A program made the translations under genes and the position numbers. From the NCBI GenBank assembly GCA_041672465.1, contig JBAYZO010000062.1, positions 1 to 8,917 on the forward strand: a stretch of DNA of 8,917 nt, read 5' to 3'. A model generated the notes under the pieces. It did not search any database. It was not told where the DNA came from and was given only the letters and a program-made list of their open reading frames with translations. Below are positions 1 to 7,072 of the stretch, in pieces. The stretch comes from UBA1206 sp041672465. GTDB taxonomy: Bacteria > Bacillota > Clostridia > Oscillospirales > CAG-382. The stretch's first letter is position 1; every line of letters begins with the position of its first letter.

Positions 1-132
1 AAGGACGAAAAGCGGCTTGAGTATTGCAGGCAGGCCGGCACGCTCAACCCGATTCTTGACTCAATGGCGATACACCCGTCGCTCAACGAGCTTGTGGCGT
101 GGGCGCCCTTTAATATTGACTGGAGCGACTAA
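1..132 (+). CDS. C-terminal end of a probable pyridine nucleotide-disulfide oxidoreductase (dihydrolipoyl dehydrogenase-like), 5' truncated
   Basis: Only the last 43 codons are present, open from the left edge in frame 1 and ending in TAA at 130-132. The tail contains IHPSLNELVAWA. This resembles the C-terminal dimerisation-domain motif (roughly IHPTLSEVV.A) of dihydrolipoyl dehydrogenase and mercuric reductase type flavoproteins, where the His of the HP pair contributes to the active site of the partner subunit. That family uses FAD and NAD(P) to reduce a disulfide. The call rests on this one motif, so the exact substrate is unknown and another family cannot be excluded. The gene converges tail to tail with the PRPP synthetase gene, with 11 bases between the two stop codons and no evident terminator. 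Confidence 0.5.
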   Translation, partial: KDEKRLEYCRQAGTLNPILDSMAIHPSLNELVAWAPFNIDWSD

Positions 133-143
133 AACAGCCGGCT

Positions 144-1256
144 TTAATGCGACGCGCTCTTAAGAAGACGGCGGATTCGCGTGGTGGCGTCAAGGAGCGG
201 GGAGATTGATTCATCGTGCGACAGGGTATTGATGATTTTGGCGATAAACTTTGATAAATCCACCTCGACAAACCAAGGGCGCGCCTTGACCTCGGCGGGG
301 ATATAAGAAAGATTTGTGGTGTAAAGCTTTTTAAGCTTGCCTTCCTCAAACAGCTTATCGTATTTTTCAACTCCCTCGGTAAAAAGCGCGAACGTGCAGG
401 CGACATATATTTCCGCCACGTTGCGGGAGGATATCTCGGTGATAATATCGACAATCGACTCCCCGGACGCGATCATATCGTCGACAATCATAACTTTCTT
501 TCCCTCAAGCGTGCCGCCGATATACTCGTGCTGAACTATGGGGTTCTTCCCGTTGACAATCTTTGTGTGGTCGCGCCGCTTGTAAAACATGCCCACGTCC
601 ACGCCAAGCACGCCGGCGTAGTAAACGGCTCTGTCCATAGCTCCCGTGTCGGGGGAAATCACAATCATATTGTCTTTTAAAATATTGTTGCCCTCGTTCG
701 CGATAAAGCTTTTAAGCATTGAATAAGTCGGGAAAATGTTCTCAAAAGATGAGTTCGGTATCGCGTTGTGGATCGTGGGGTCGTGCACGTCAAACGATAT
801 TATCGCGTCAACCCCGAGGTTTTCAAGTTCCCGCAGGGCGAGCGCGCAGTCAAGCGATTCGCGCCCTTTTCTTTTATGCTGGCGGGAAGCGTAGAGCAGC
901 GGCATTATTATAGACACTCTGTTCGCCTTGCCGCCGATTGCGGAGAGCACTCTTTTAACGTCCTGATAATGCTCGTCGGGCCCCATGTGGTTTTCATAGC
1001 CAAACATAGGATAAGTTGTTGAATAGTTGCCGACATCCACAAGAATATAAATATCCTTCCCCCGGACCGATTCGCCAAGCTTAACCTTGCCCTCGCCGTT
1101 AGCGAATCGTATCTCCTCCATGGGAAGGATATATGAGAGCTCTGAGTCTTCTTCGTTCCGAAGCGCCTTAACCCTGCTGTCAACCAAAACGCCAAGCTCT
1201 CTCGCGCCTTTTAGGACAATAAGACAAAGCCCGCCGTGTCTTGAGATATCTTTCAT
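144..1256 (-). CDS. prs: Ribose-phosphate pyrophosphokinase (PRPP synthetase), long clostridial form
   Basis: It makes 5-phosphoribosyl-1-pyrophosphate from ribose 5-phosphate and ATP in the cytoplasm, feeding purine, pyrimidine, NAD, His and Trp synthesis. From the ATG at 1256 the protein is 370 aa. Visible motifs are ENHMGPDEHYQDVKR (88-102), YASRQHKRKGRESLDCALA (122-140), FDVHDP (155-160), SPDTGAMDRA (201-210) and the PRPP-binding loop MIVDDMIASGES (256-267). It is longer than the roughly 315 aa Bacillus/E. coli enzyme, but its layout matches the 380-400 aa clostridial version. The frame stays open to a GTG at 1337 (397 aa), with another ATG at 1316. I prefer 1256 because AAGGAAAGG lies 9 bases upstream and the promoter predicts a transcript start near 1314. 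The family often has 15-20 more N-terminal residues, so the start is the least certain part. Divergent from recA. Confidence 0.88.
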   Translation of the reverse strand: MKDISRHGGLCLIVLKGARELGVLVDSRVKALRNEEDSELSYILPMEEIRFANGEGKVKLGESVRGKDIYILVDVGNYSTTYPMFGYENHMGPDEHYQDVKRVLSAIGGKANRVSIIMPLLYASRQHKRKGRESLDCALALRELENLGVDAIISFDVHDPTIHNAIPNSSFENIFPTYSMLKSFIANEGNNILKDNMIVISPDTGAMDRAVYYAGVLGVDVGMFYKRRDHTKIVNGKNPIVQHEYIGGTLEGKKVMIVDDMIASGESIVDIITEISSRNVAEIYVACTFALFTEGVEKYDKLFEEGKLKKLYTTNLSYIPAEVKARPWFVEVDLSKFIAKIINTLSHDESISPLLDATTRIRRLLKSASH

Positions 1257-1265
1257 AGTGTATAA

Positions 1266-1274
1266 CCTTTCCTT
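1266..1274 (-). promoter_or_regulatory. Ribosome binding site that sets the prs start
   Basis: The - strand reads AAGGAAAGG, then 9 bases, then ATG at 1256. No purine-rich Shine-Dalgarno sequence precedes the in-frame GTG at 1337 or the ATG at 1316. This favours the shorter protein. Confidence 0.6.
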
Positions 1275-1320
1275 CTTGTTCGATCTCCCAGTTTCAATTT
1301 CCCGGTGAACCGGCATATTT

Positions 1321-1349
1321 ATTATACTGCCGAACACAAATAAAGTAAA
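1321..1349 (-). promoter_or_regulatory. prs promoter (-35 TTTACT, 17 bp, -10 TATAAT)
   Basis: On the - strand TTTACT (1349-1344) and a perfect TATAAT (1326-1321) are separated by 17 bases, a sigma-A layout. Transcription should begin near 1314, giving a leader of about 57 bases before the ATG at 1256. That leader holds a small CCGG-TTCA-CCGG hairpin (1302-1313), too weak to call a regulatory element. The predicted start lies inside the longer reading frame, which argues against the GTG at 1337 as the true start codon. Confidence 0.6.
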
Positions 1350-1362
1350 TATGCCAAATACA

Positions 1363-1413
1363 CAAAATGTTGGGTAATTTTAATACAATTTGCCACTTAT
1401 TATCAAAATGTTG
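1363..1413. repeat. Direct repeat CAAAATGTTG in the prs/recA divergent region
   Basis: CAAAATGTTG occurs at 1363-1372 and again at 1404-1413. The copies are 41 bp apart start to start, close to four helical turns. Both lie upstream of the prs -35 and of the recA -35. This could be a pair of binding sites for an unknown regulator, or chance in A/T-rich DNA. The rest of the 1257-1527 gap is explained by the two promoters and the LexA box. Confidence 0.35.
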
Positions 1414-1431
1414 TAAATAAACAAAAAAATA

Positions 1432-1460
1432 TTGACAAGAAAAACTATTTGTGATACAAT
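1432..1460 (+). promoter_or_regulatory. recA promoter (-35 TTGACA, 17 bp, extended -10 TGATACAAT)
   Basis: TTGACA (1432-1437) matches the -35 consensus exactly. TACAAT (1455-1460) follows after 17 bases and is preceded by TG at 1452-1453, making an extended -10. Transcription should start near 1467, giving a leader of about 60 bases. No other convincing promoter is visible before recA. Confidence 0.8.
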
Positions 1461-1465
1461 TTAAT

Positions 1466-1477
1466 GAACATTAGTTC
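1466..1477 (+). promoter_or_regulatory. LexA (SOS) box GAACATTAGTTC
   Basis: The site is an exact GAAC-N4-GTTC, the core of the Gram-positive LexA/DinR operator (consensus about CGAACRNRYGTTYG), flanked by T on the left and G on the right. It begins 5 bases after the -10 hexamer and covers the predicted start point, so bound LexA should block RNA polymerase. I saw no second copy of the full GAAC-N4-GTTC motif elsewhere in the window, including upstream of lexA. Confidence 0.85.
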
Positions 1478-1527
1478 GCTTGTTTAACTATAATATATAA
1501 ATATATACGCTGAAAGGAAACGCGGCA

Positions 1528-2592
1528 ATGGCAGACAACGACTTGAGCAGGGAAAGCAGAAGAAAAGCCCTTGACACAGCGCTCGCCCAGCTTGAAAAAA
1601 AAGAGGGCAAAGGCATTATCATGCGTCTCGGCGACAACGCCGCAATGGAGGTCAAAGCCGTTTCAACCGGCAGTCTTTCGCTTGACTTGGCGTTGGGTAT
1701 AGGGGGTATCCCGAAAGGAAGAATCGTAGAGGTTTACGGACCCGAATCGTCGGGGAAGACGACTGTCGCCCTGCATATGATTGCGGAAGTCCAAAAAGAG
1801 GGCGGCGACGCGGCTTTCATAGACGCCGAGCACGCTCTTGACCCTATTTACGCCAAATCATTAGGGGTTAATATAAACGACTTGCTGGTCTCCCAGCCCG
1901 ACGACGGCGAGACGGCGCTTGAGGTCTGCGACGCGCTTGTGCGGTCGGGGGCGGTGGGAATTGTCGTCATCGACTCGGTGGCGGCGCTTGTGCCTCGGAG
2001 CGAAATAGAGGGTGACATGGGCGCTTCTCATGTCGGGCTCCACGCGAGGCTTATGTCGCAGGCTCTCCGCAAGCTCTCGGGCGCGATATCAAAATCAAAC
2101 TGCGTTGTGGTGTTTATCAACCAGCTCCGCGAGAAAGTCGGTATTATCTACGGCAGTCCGGAGGTTACCACCGGCGGCAGGGCGCTTAAATTCTATTCAT
2201 CGGTGAGAATCGACGTGAGGCGGGGCGAACAGCTCAAAGAGGGAGCCGAGGTTGTGGGCAACCATGTCAAGTGCAAAGTGGTTAAGAACAAAGTCGCGCC
2301 GCCCTTTAAAGTCGCGGAATTTGACATTATTTACGGCAAGGGGATTTCAAAAGAAAGCGAGCTTGTCGACCTCGGCGTTAAGTTCAACATTATTGATAAA
2401 GCCGGCTCGTGGTTTTCTTATGGCGGCAACCGACTTTGTCAGGGCAAAGAAAACCTGAGAAAGCTGCTCTCCGAAGACAGCGCGATGGCACTTGAGATCG
2501 AAGGGAAAATAAAAGAAGCCTATTCAAAAACAAATGGCGGCTTTACGGGAATTGAGGACAGCCTTGCCAACCTTTCGGACGACGACTTTTAA
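1528..2592 (+). CDS. recA: Recombinase A
   Basis: This 354 aa protein is the DNA-dependent ATPase that forms filaments on single-stranded DNA, drives homologous strand exchange, and acts as co-protease for LexA self-cleavage. Walker A is GPESSGKTT (71-79), Walker B is VVIDS (146-150), loop L1 is around EIEGDMGASHVG (159-170), and loop L2 with the family signature runs from FINQLREKVG (197-206) through TTGGRALKFYSSVR (214-227). The C-terminus is acidic and ends in DDDF, as is typical. AAAGGA (1513-1518) lies 9 bases before the ATG. It is the first gene of the cluster, directly under the LexA-controlled promoter, and its stop overlaps the recX start (TAATG). Length and motifs are complete. Confidence 0.98.
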   Translation: MADNDLSRESRRKALDTALAQLEKKEGKGIIMRLGDNAAMEVKAVSTGSLSLDLALGIGGIPKGRIVEVYGPESSGKTTVALHMIAEVQKEGGDAAFIDAEHALDPIYAKSLGVNINDLLVSQPDDGETALEVCDALVRSGAVGIVVIDSVAALVPRSEIEGDMGASHVGLHARLMSQALRKLSGAISKSNCVVVFINQLREKVGIIYGSPEVTTGGRALKFYSSVRIDVRRGEQLKEGAEVVGNHVKCKVVKNKVAPPFKVAEFDIIYGKGISKESELVDLGVKFNIIDKAGSWFSYGGNRLCQGKENLRKLLSEDSAMALEIEGKIKEAYSKTNGGFTGIEDSLANLSDDDF

Positions 2593-3218
2593 TGCGCTGT
2601 GTCATAGAGAGAATTATCTTTGACGATAACAGACATGAAGTAACCGTCACCGCTTGCGGCGAAGATTACATAATAACCGAAAAAGATTTTTTTACGCTCG
2701 GTTCAGCCGAGGGCGGGGAAGTTGAAACCGAAAAGCTCGCCTTTGCCGAGCAAAAGTTAAAGTGCATTAAAAAGGCCGAAAACATACTTTCATATTCCCC
2801 TTCTTCGGTTAGGGCTCTCGCGAAAAAGCTTGAAAAATCTTTCGGCGGGGAAGTCGTCGAACAGGTGATTTCGCTTTTTACCGAAAAAGGCTTTTTAAAT
2901 GACTCAGAGCTTTCTTCGCGGCTTTCTTCCGATATCGCCGAAAAGCGAAGATGGGGGAAGATAAGAATCGCCGCTTATCTCAGGGAAAAAGGTTTTATAA
3001 AAGAAGACATCACAAACGCCATAGACGAAATAGACGAGAGCGTATTTGAGGAAAACATTTGTTTTTTAGCGAAAAAACGCCATGATGAGGGCAAAGTTGA
3101 CCTCAACGACAAAAAATCAATTTCAAAGCTGTTTGCTTTTTTGTACCGCTTGGGCTATTCCTGGGAGGATTCACAAAAAGCCATAACCTCTATTAAGGAG
3201 CCTCCCGATGAAAATTAA
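2592..3218 (+). CDS. recX: RecA regulatory protein RecX
   Basis: This 208 aa protein should bind RecA filaments and modulate their growth and ATPase activity. The family is built of repeated three-helix modules. Here they begin around residue 58 (KCIKKAENILSYSPSSVRALAKKL) and continue through the diagnostic VISLFTEKGFLNDSEL (92-107) and KIRIAAYLREKGFIKEDITNAI (123-144), with a weaker C-terminal repeat to about 200. The first 55 residues form a mostly beta-like N-terminal extension of the kind seen in Firmicute RecX. The A of its ATG is the last base of the recA stop codon, so the two are translationally coupled, a classic recA–recX arrangement. Its last 11 bases overlap rimO. Confidence 0.9.
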   Translation: MRCVIERIIFDDNRHEVTVTACGEDYIITEKDFFTLGSAEGGEVETEKLAFAEQKLKCIKKAENILSYSPSSVRALAKKLEKSFGGEVVEQVISLFTEKGFLNDSELSSRLSSDIAEKRRWGKIRIAAYLREKGFIKEDITNAIDEIDESVFEENICFLAKKRHDEGKVDLNDKKSISKLFAFLYRLGYSWEDSQKAITSIKEPPDEN

Positions 3219-4572
3219 AGTGGGTTTTGTATCTTTAGGGTGCCCAAAAAACCTGATAAATACCGAAGTTATGATTTCTGACTGCGTTGAAAAGGGTTAT
3301 GAGGTCGTCGCCGACGACATTGACGCGGACGTAATGGTTATAAACACCTGCGCTTTTATCAAAGAGGCGAAAGAAGAGGCGATCGAAAACATCCTTGACG
3401 TGGCGTGGCTTAAAAAGCATAAAAACTTAAAGGGCATTGTGGTCGCGGGTTGTCTGCCGGAAAGGTACCGCGAGGAGGTTTTTAAGGAACTTCCCGAAGT
3501 GGACGCGATTATCGGCACGGGGTCTTTTGACGAAGTAACCGCCGCCGTGGAGGCCGCTTTTAAAGGCGAAAAATACACTTGTCTGCGGGAACCGGCCGGG
3601 TCGAGCCTCGGCGGCAACCGCGTTGTGACAACTCCGGGGTATTTCGCTTACCTTAAAATAGCCGAGGGCTGCGGCAATCACTGCTCGTTTTGCGCCATAC
3701 CCAAACTCCGCGGGCCATACCGGAGCAGGGAAATAAGCGATATTATCGAAGAGGCGAAGGAACTTGCCGGGCTTGGCGTAAGCGAAGTTTGCCTTGTGGC
3801 GCAGGACACCTCCCGTTACGGCGAGGATATATACGGAACGCCGTCGCTTCAAACGCTTATCAGGCGGATTTCAGACATTGAGGGAATTAAATGGATACGG
3901 CTTATGTATTGTTATCCCGAACGGCTGACCGACGGTCTTATAAACGAATTTGCCGAAAACCCAAAGCTTGTGAAATATATCGACCTGCCGATTCAGCACA
4001 TAGACGAAGATATTTTAAAGCGGATGAACCGCCGCGGCGGGCGAGAAGTTATCGTGAGCGCCATTTCAAGGCTTAGGGAAAGAGCGCCGTCGGTCGCGAT
4101 CCGCACTTCGCTTATAGTCGGTTTTCCGGGGGAAAGCGAAGAACAGTTTTTAAGCCTTTTGGAATTTGTAAAATCCACACGCTTTGAGCGGCTCGGCGTT
4201 TTTGAGTATTCAAGGGAAGAAAACACCCCCGCCTACTCCATGCCGGGGCAAATGGACGCCAAAACAAAAAAAAGACGGCGGGACGAAATCATGAAAGCCC
4301 AAATGGAGATACATAAATCGCGAAACGAGTCAAAAATCGGCCTGACCCTTGAGGTGATTTGCGAAGGGTATGATAAAATAGCCGAAAGCTACTATGGCAG
4401 GAGCCAAGCGGACGCCCCGGATATTGACGGGAAAGTTTATTTTTCTTCTGATTCCAAACGCCTTAGGGAAGGCGAATATATCAATGTAAAAATCACCGAA
4501 TCCTTAGGCTATGACCTGTTGGGCAAAGCTGTTTTCGGGGAAAAAAGGCGGGAACACACCGATGAAAATTAA
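3208..4572 (+). CDS. rimO: Ribosomal protein uS12 methylthiotransferase RimO
   Basis: This radical-SAM enzyme adds a methylthio group to the conserved Asp of ribosomal protein uS12 (Asp88 in E. coli). The 454 aa protein has the full layout. The N-terminal MTTase domain carries three cluster cysteines in GCPKN (C12), VINTCAF (C48) and VAGCLPERY (C82). The radical-SAM domain has the CX3CX2C motif in CGNHCSFC (C155, C159, C162). A C-terminal TRAM domain runs from about 380 to 446. AIPKLRGPYRSR after the cluster motif fits RimO better than the tRNA-modifying MiaB. AAGGAG (3195-3200) sits 7 bases before the ATG, and the start overlaps the end of recX by 11 bases. No role in DNA repair is implied by its family. 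Confidence 0.95.
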   Translation: MKIKVGFVSLGCPKNLINTEVMISDCVEKGYEVVADDIDADVMVINTCAFIKEAKEEAIENILDVAWLKKHKNLKGIVVAGCLPERYREEVFKELPEVDAIIGTGSFDEVTAAVEAAFKGEKYTCLREPAGSSLGGNRVVTTPGYFAYLKIAEGCGNHCSFCAIPKLRGPYRSREISDIIEEAKELAGLGVSEVCLVAQDTSRYGEDIYGTPSLQTLIRRISDIEGIKWIRLMYCYPERLTDGLINEFAENPKLVKYIDLPIQHIDEDILKRMNRRGGREVIVSAISRLRERAPSVAIRTSLIVGFPGESEEQFLSLLEFVKSTRFERLGVFEYSREENTPAYSMPGQMDAKTKKRRRDEIMKAQMEIHKSRNESKIGLTLEVICEGYDKIAESYYGRSQADAPDIDGKVYFSSDSKRLREGEYINVKITESLGYDLLGKAVFGEKRREHTDEN

Positions 4573-5173
4573 TTTGCCGAACAAACTCACCATGATACGA
4601 GCGTTTTTAGTCCCATTTTTCGCGTTTTTTATGATTTACCCCTTATTTGGGAGAGAGCATATCGCGTGGTCGCGGATTTTTGCCGCCGCTATTTTTATCC
4701 TTGCCTCCATCACGGACTTTTTAGACGGAAAAATCGCCCGTATGAAAGGGCTTGTCACCAGCTTTGGCAAGTTTATGGACCCGCTTGCCGACAAGTTTAT
4801 GATTTTCGCCGCCATACTCGCCATTACTTTTTCGGATTTCATATTCCCGGCGGGGCAAACGCTCTCTCAGGGATTTTTAAAGAGCGTGTTCTTCTGGAAC
4901 GCACTTATTATTATCTTCCGCGAGCTAATGGTAACCTCGCTGAGGCTTGTGGTGGCGGGCGACTCAAACATTGTCATACCGGCAAATATTTGGGGAAAAA
5001 TGAAGACGGTGACGCAGATTGTCTGCGTAATTGTCGTTTTGCTTGAACCCATAACTATAAACCTCGGCGGGTTTTTATCGCTTGCGGCAATACTTGTGTC
5101 AATGTTCTTCACCGTGTTTTCGGGGTACATATACATAAAGGGCTACTGGCAGTATATTGACCCCACAAAATAA
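4562..5173 (+). CDS. pgsA: CDP-diacylglycerol–glycerol-3-phosphate 3-phosphatidyltransferase
   Basis: This membrane enzyme transfers the phosphatidyl group from CDP-diacylglycerol to glycerol 3-phosphate, the committed step to phosphatidylglycerol. The 203 aa protein carries the CDP-alcohol phosphotransferase signature DxxDGxxAR…GxxxDxxxD as D52, D55, G56, A59-R60, G69, D73 and D77. Several hydrophobic stretches (about 10-28, 38-52, 78-98, 108-120, 150-165, 168-190) fit an integral membrane protein. The N-terminus INLPNKLTMIRAFLVP is typical. An in-frame ATG at 4511 lies well inside rimO, and I choose 4562 because the family begins there. The start overlaps the rimO stop by 11 bases, with AAAGGCGGG upstream. 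A related alcohol acceptor cannot be strictly excluded, but PgsA is much the best fit. Confidence 0.92.
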   Translation: MKINLPNKLTMIRAFLVPFFAFFMIYPLFGREHIAWSRIFAAAIFILASITDFLDGKIARMKGLVTSFGKFMDPLADKFMIFAAILAITFSDFIFPAGQTLSQGFLKSVFFWNALIIIFRELMVTSLRLVVAGDSNIVIPANIWGKMKTVTQIVCVIVVLLEPITINLGGFLSLAAILVSMFFTVFSGYIYIKGYWQYIDPTK

Positions 5174-5194
5174 ATAAAGAGAATCAAAAACAAA

Positions 5195-6634
5195 ATGAAG
5201 CTTTACAACTCGCTCACCAGAAACAAAGAAAAATTTTCCCCCGCCGAAAAAACCGTGACCATGTATACCTGCGGACCCACCGTGTATCACTACGCGCATG
5301 TCGGCAACCTCCGCACTTATATCATGGAGGATATCCTTGAAAAATACCTGATTTATTTGGGGTATGACCTAAAGCGCGCCATGAATATTACCGACGTCGG
5401 CCATTTGACAAGCGACGGCGACTCCGGCGACGATAAAATGCTCCTCGGCGCGAAGAGGGAGAAAAAAACCGTTCTTGAAATCGCCGAGTTTTACACACAA
5501 GCTTTTTTCGGAGATTTTGAAAAGCTAAATATAAAAAAACCCGATATCGTTATCCCCGCGACTTCAAGAATTAATGATTATATCGATATTATTTCTTCGC
5601 TCATTCAAAAGGGATACGCCTATGAATCGGGGGGGAACGTTTATTTCGACACCTCAAAGCTGAGTAAATACTTTGTATTCAGCCGCCATTTGGCGGAAAA
5701 CCTTGAAGTCGGGGTAAGGGAAGACGTGGGGAGAGACCAAAACAAAAAGTCCCCCAACGACTTTGTACTTTGGTTTACAAAATCAAAGTTTGACTCTCAA
5801 GAGCTTAAATGGCCGTCTCCGTGGGGAACGGGCTACCCGGGGTGGCATATCGAGTGCTCGGCGATAAGCATTAAGGAATTAGGCCCAAAGCTTAACATTC
5901 ATTGCGGCGGGGTGGACAACGCATTCCCCCACCACACAAACGAAATCGCCCAGTCGGAGGCTTTTTTAGGGGGTCACTGGTGTGACTTTTGGTTCCATGT
6001 AAGGCATCTCAAAGACGAAACAGGCAAGATGTCAAAGTCAAAAGGGGGGGCGTTAACCCTCTCAACGCTTGTTGAAAAAGGCTATTCCCCGATGGTTTAC
6101 CGCTTTTTCTGCCTTATGTCGCATTATCGCAAAGTGCTTTCTTTCACTTTCCCCGCCCTTGATAACGCGAAAGCCGCTTATGAAAAGCTGTTATCACGAA
6201 TTTTACCGCTTATAGAAGATAAAACCGACTCCGCTATTGATAAAGAAGCTTTTAAATTCCACAAAGCCGCTTTTGTAAGCGCGTTGGGGAACGATTTAAA
6301 CACCTCGCTCGCCGTTACTTCGATTTACGACGTGCTGAAATCCGGCGCCACGGGCGCCACTAAGCTTTGCCTTATCGCCGACTTTGATAAGGTTTTGTCG
6401 CTTGACCTTATTAAAAACGCCGTCTCCTACGGAGAGAGCCAAAAATTAATTGAAAGCGGCGCCGAAATATCCGCTAATGGAGCGGAAGACGAGCTAAAGA
6501 TTTTGATTGAAAAGAGAACAGCCGCTAAAAAAGCCAAAGACTTTGCGGCGGCGGATAAAATACGGGACAAAATAAGAGAAATGGGCTATGCCGTTGAGGA
6601 CACCGCCGACGGCGTAAGGCTGAAAAAACTATGA
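5195..6634 (+). CDS. cysS: Cysteinyl-tRNA synthetase
   Basis: This cytoplasmic class I synthetase attaches cysteine to tRNA-Cys. The 479 aa protein begins with the expected KLYNSLTRNKEKF. CGPTVYHYAHVGNLR (26-40) contains the HIGH-type ATP motif as HVGN (35-38), and KMSKS is at 278-282. The catalytic zinc ligands are C26, C221 (in GWHIECSA), H246 and E250 (in HHTNE), matching the known set. The C-terminal region from about 340 is the anticodon-binding part, ending with a helical KRTAAKKAKDFAAADKIRDK segment. The gap to pgsA is 21 bases, and the Shine-Dalgarno is weak (AAAGAGA, far from the ATG), which may lower translation. The stop overlaps the mrnC start (ATGA). Two runs of seven G lie in the coding sequence but the frame is intact. 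Confidence 0.97.
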   Translation: MKLYNSLTRNKEKFSPAEKTVTMYTCGPTVYHYAHVGNLRTYIMEDILEKYLIYLGYDLKRAMNITDVGHLTSDGDSGDDKMLLGAKREKKTVLEIAEFYTQAFFGDFEKLNIKKPDIVIPATSRINDYIDIISSLIQKGYAYESGGNVYFDTSKLSKYFVFSRHLAENLEVGVREDVGRDQNKKSPNDFVLWFTKSKFDSQELKWPSPWGTGYPGWHIECSAISIKELGPKLNIHCGGVDNAFPHHTNEIAQSEAFLGGHWCDFWFHVRHLKDETGKMSKSKGGALTLSTLVEKGYSPMVYRFFCLMSHYRKVLSFTFPALDNAKAAYEKLLSRILPLIEDKTDSAIDKEAFKFHKAAFVSALGNDLNTSLAVTSIYDVLKSGATGATKLCLIADFDKVLSLDLIKNAVSYGESQKLIESGAEISANGAEDELKILIEKRTAAKKAKDFAAADKIRDKIREMGYAVEDTADGVRLKKL

Positions 6635-7020
6635 ACGGCGAGACCGGCAAAAGCAATAACTGCGATTACCCGAACTTAGTGCTCGCGTTCTTGGGCGACG
6701 CGTATTTTGAGCTTCTCGTGAGGGAAAGAATCGTGAAAAACTCCCCCGGCAGCTCTGCCGACCATTCAAGGGAAGCGCTCTCATATGTCACCGCGGCGTC
6801 ACAGTCTTTGGCTGTAGAGCGGCTTCTGCCGCACCTTACTTTAGAAGAAGAGGCCGTCTTCAGGCGCGGCCGAAACGCGAAGTCCCCCCATACACCGCGA
6901 TCCGCGACAAAGCTTGATTACAGAAGGGCGACTGGGCTTGAGGCGCTGTTCGGCTGGCTTTATATAAAAGGCGAAACTACCCGCGCGGTACAGCTTTTTG
7001 ACCTTTCCTTTCCCTTATAA
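6631..7020 (+). CDS. mrnC: Mini-ribonuclease III
   Basis: This is an RNase III-like endonuclease without a double-stranded-RNA-binding domain. In Bacillus it matures the ends of 23S rRNA. The 129 aa protein has the catalytic-domain signatures LAFLGDAYFELLVRERI (18-34, metal-binding D23), FRRGRNAKS (77-85) and RRATGLEALFGWLYIKG (98-114, metal-binding E104). The usual order is LGDAVYE, and here it is LGDAYFE, a mild variation. Its ATG overlaps the cysS stop by four bases. The cysS–mrnC pair is a conserved Firmicute arrangement that supports the call. TAAGG lies 11 bases upstream of the start. Confidence 0.92.
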   Translation: MNGETGKSNNCDYPNLVLAFLGDAYFELLVRERIVKNSPGSSADHSREALSYVTAASQSLAVERLLPHLTLEEEAVFRRGRNAKSPHTPRSATKLDYRRATGLEALFGWLYIKGETTRAVQLFDLSFPL

Positions 7021-7072
7021 AAACCATAAAGGACGGAAAAATCCCCGACATTATATGAAAGGCGTGTTTTAA

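Noticed and set aside
136..143. AGCCGGCT palindrome between the converging genes as a bidirectional terminator
   Set aside because: It is a perfect palindrome with no loop bases, so it cannot form a stable hairpin with a useful stem, and only short T runs flank it.
1489..1494. TATAAT as a second recA -10 box
   Set aside because: The bases 17 upstream (1466-1471) are the LexA half-site GAACAT, not a -35 element, and the TTGACA/TACAAT pair just upstream is far better.
3427..3852. Antisense open frames opposite rimO and others (for example 3427-3852, 4867-5136, 8044-8367 on the - strand)
   Set aside because: They lie opposite well-supported genes, resemble no family I know, and arise from codon bias in the sense strand.
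5629..6050. Two runs of seven G in cysS as phase-variable tracts
   Set aside because: They encode Gly-Gly in conserved positions of an essential synthetase, and similar G-rich Gly codon pairs occur in leuA, so this reflects codon use, not phase variation.
6343..6358. GGCGCC-ACG-GGCGCC inverted repeat in cysS as a terminator or site
   Set aside because: It encodes Gly-Ala-Thr-Gly-Ala inside an intact gene, has only a 3-base loop, and no T tract follows.
6998..7056. Promoter for lexA from TTGACC (6998-7003) and TTATAA or TTATAT
   Set aside because: Spacings are 11 bases to TTATAA (7015-7020) and about 47 to TTATAT (7051-7056). The sequence 17 bases downstream of TTGACC has no -10 resemblance.
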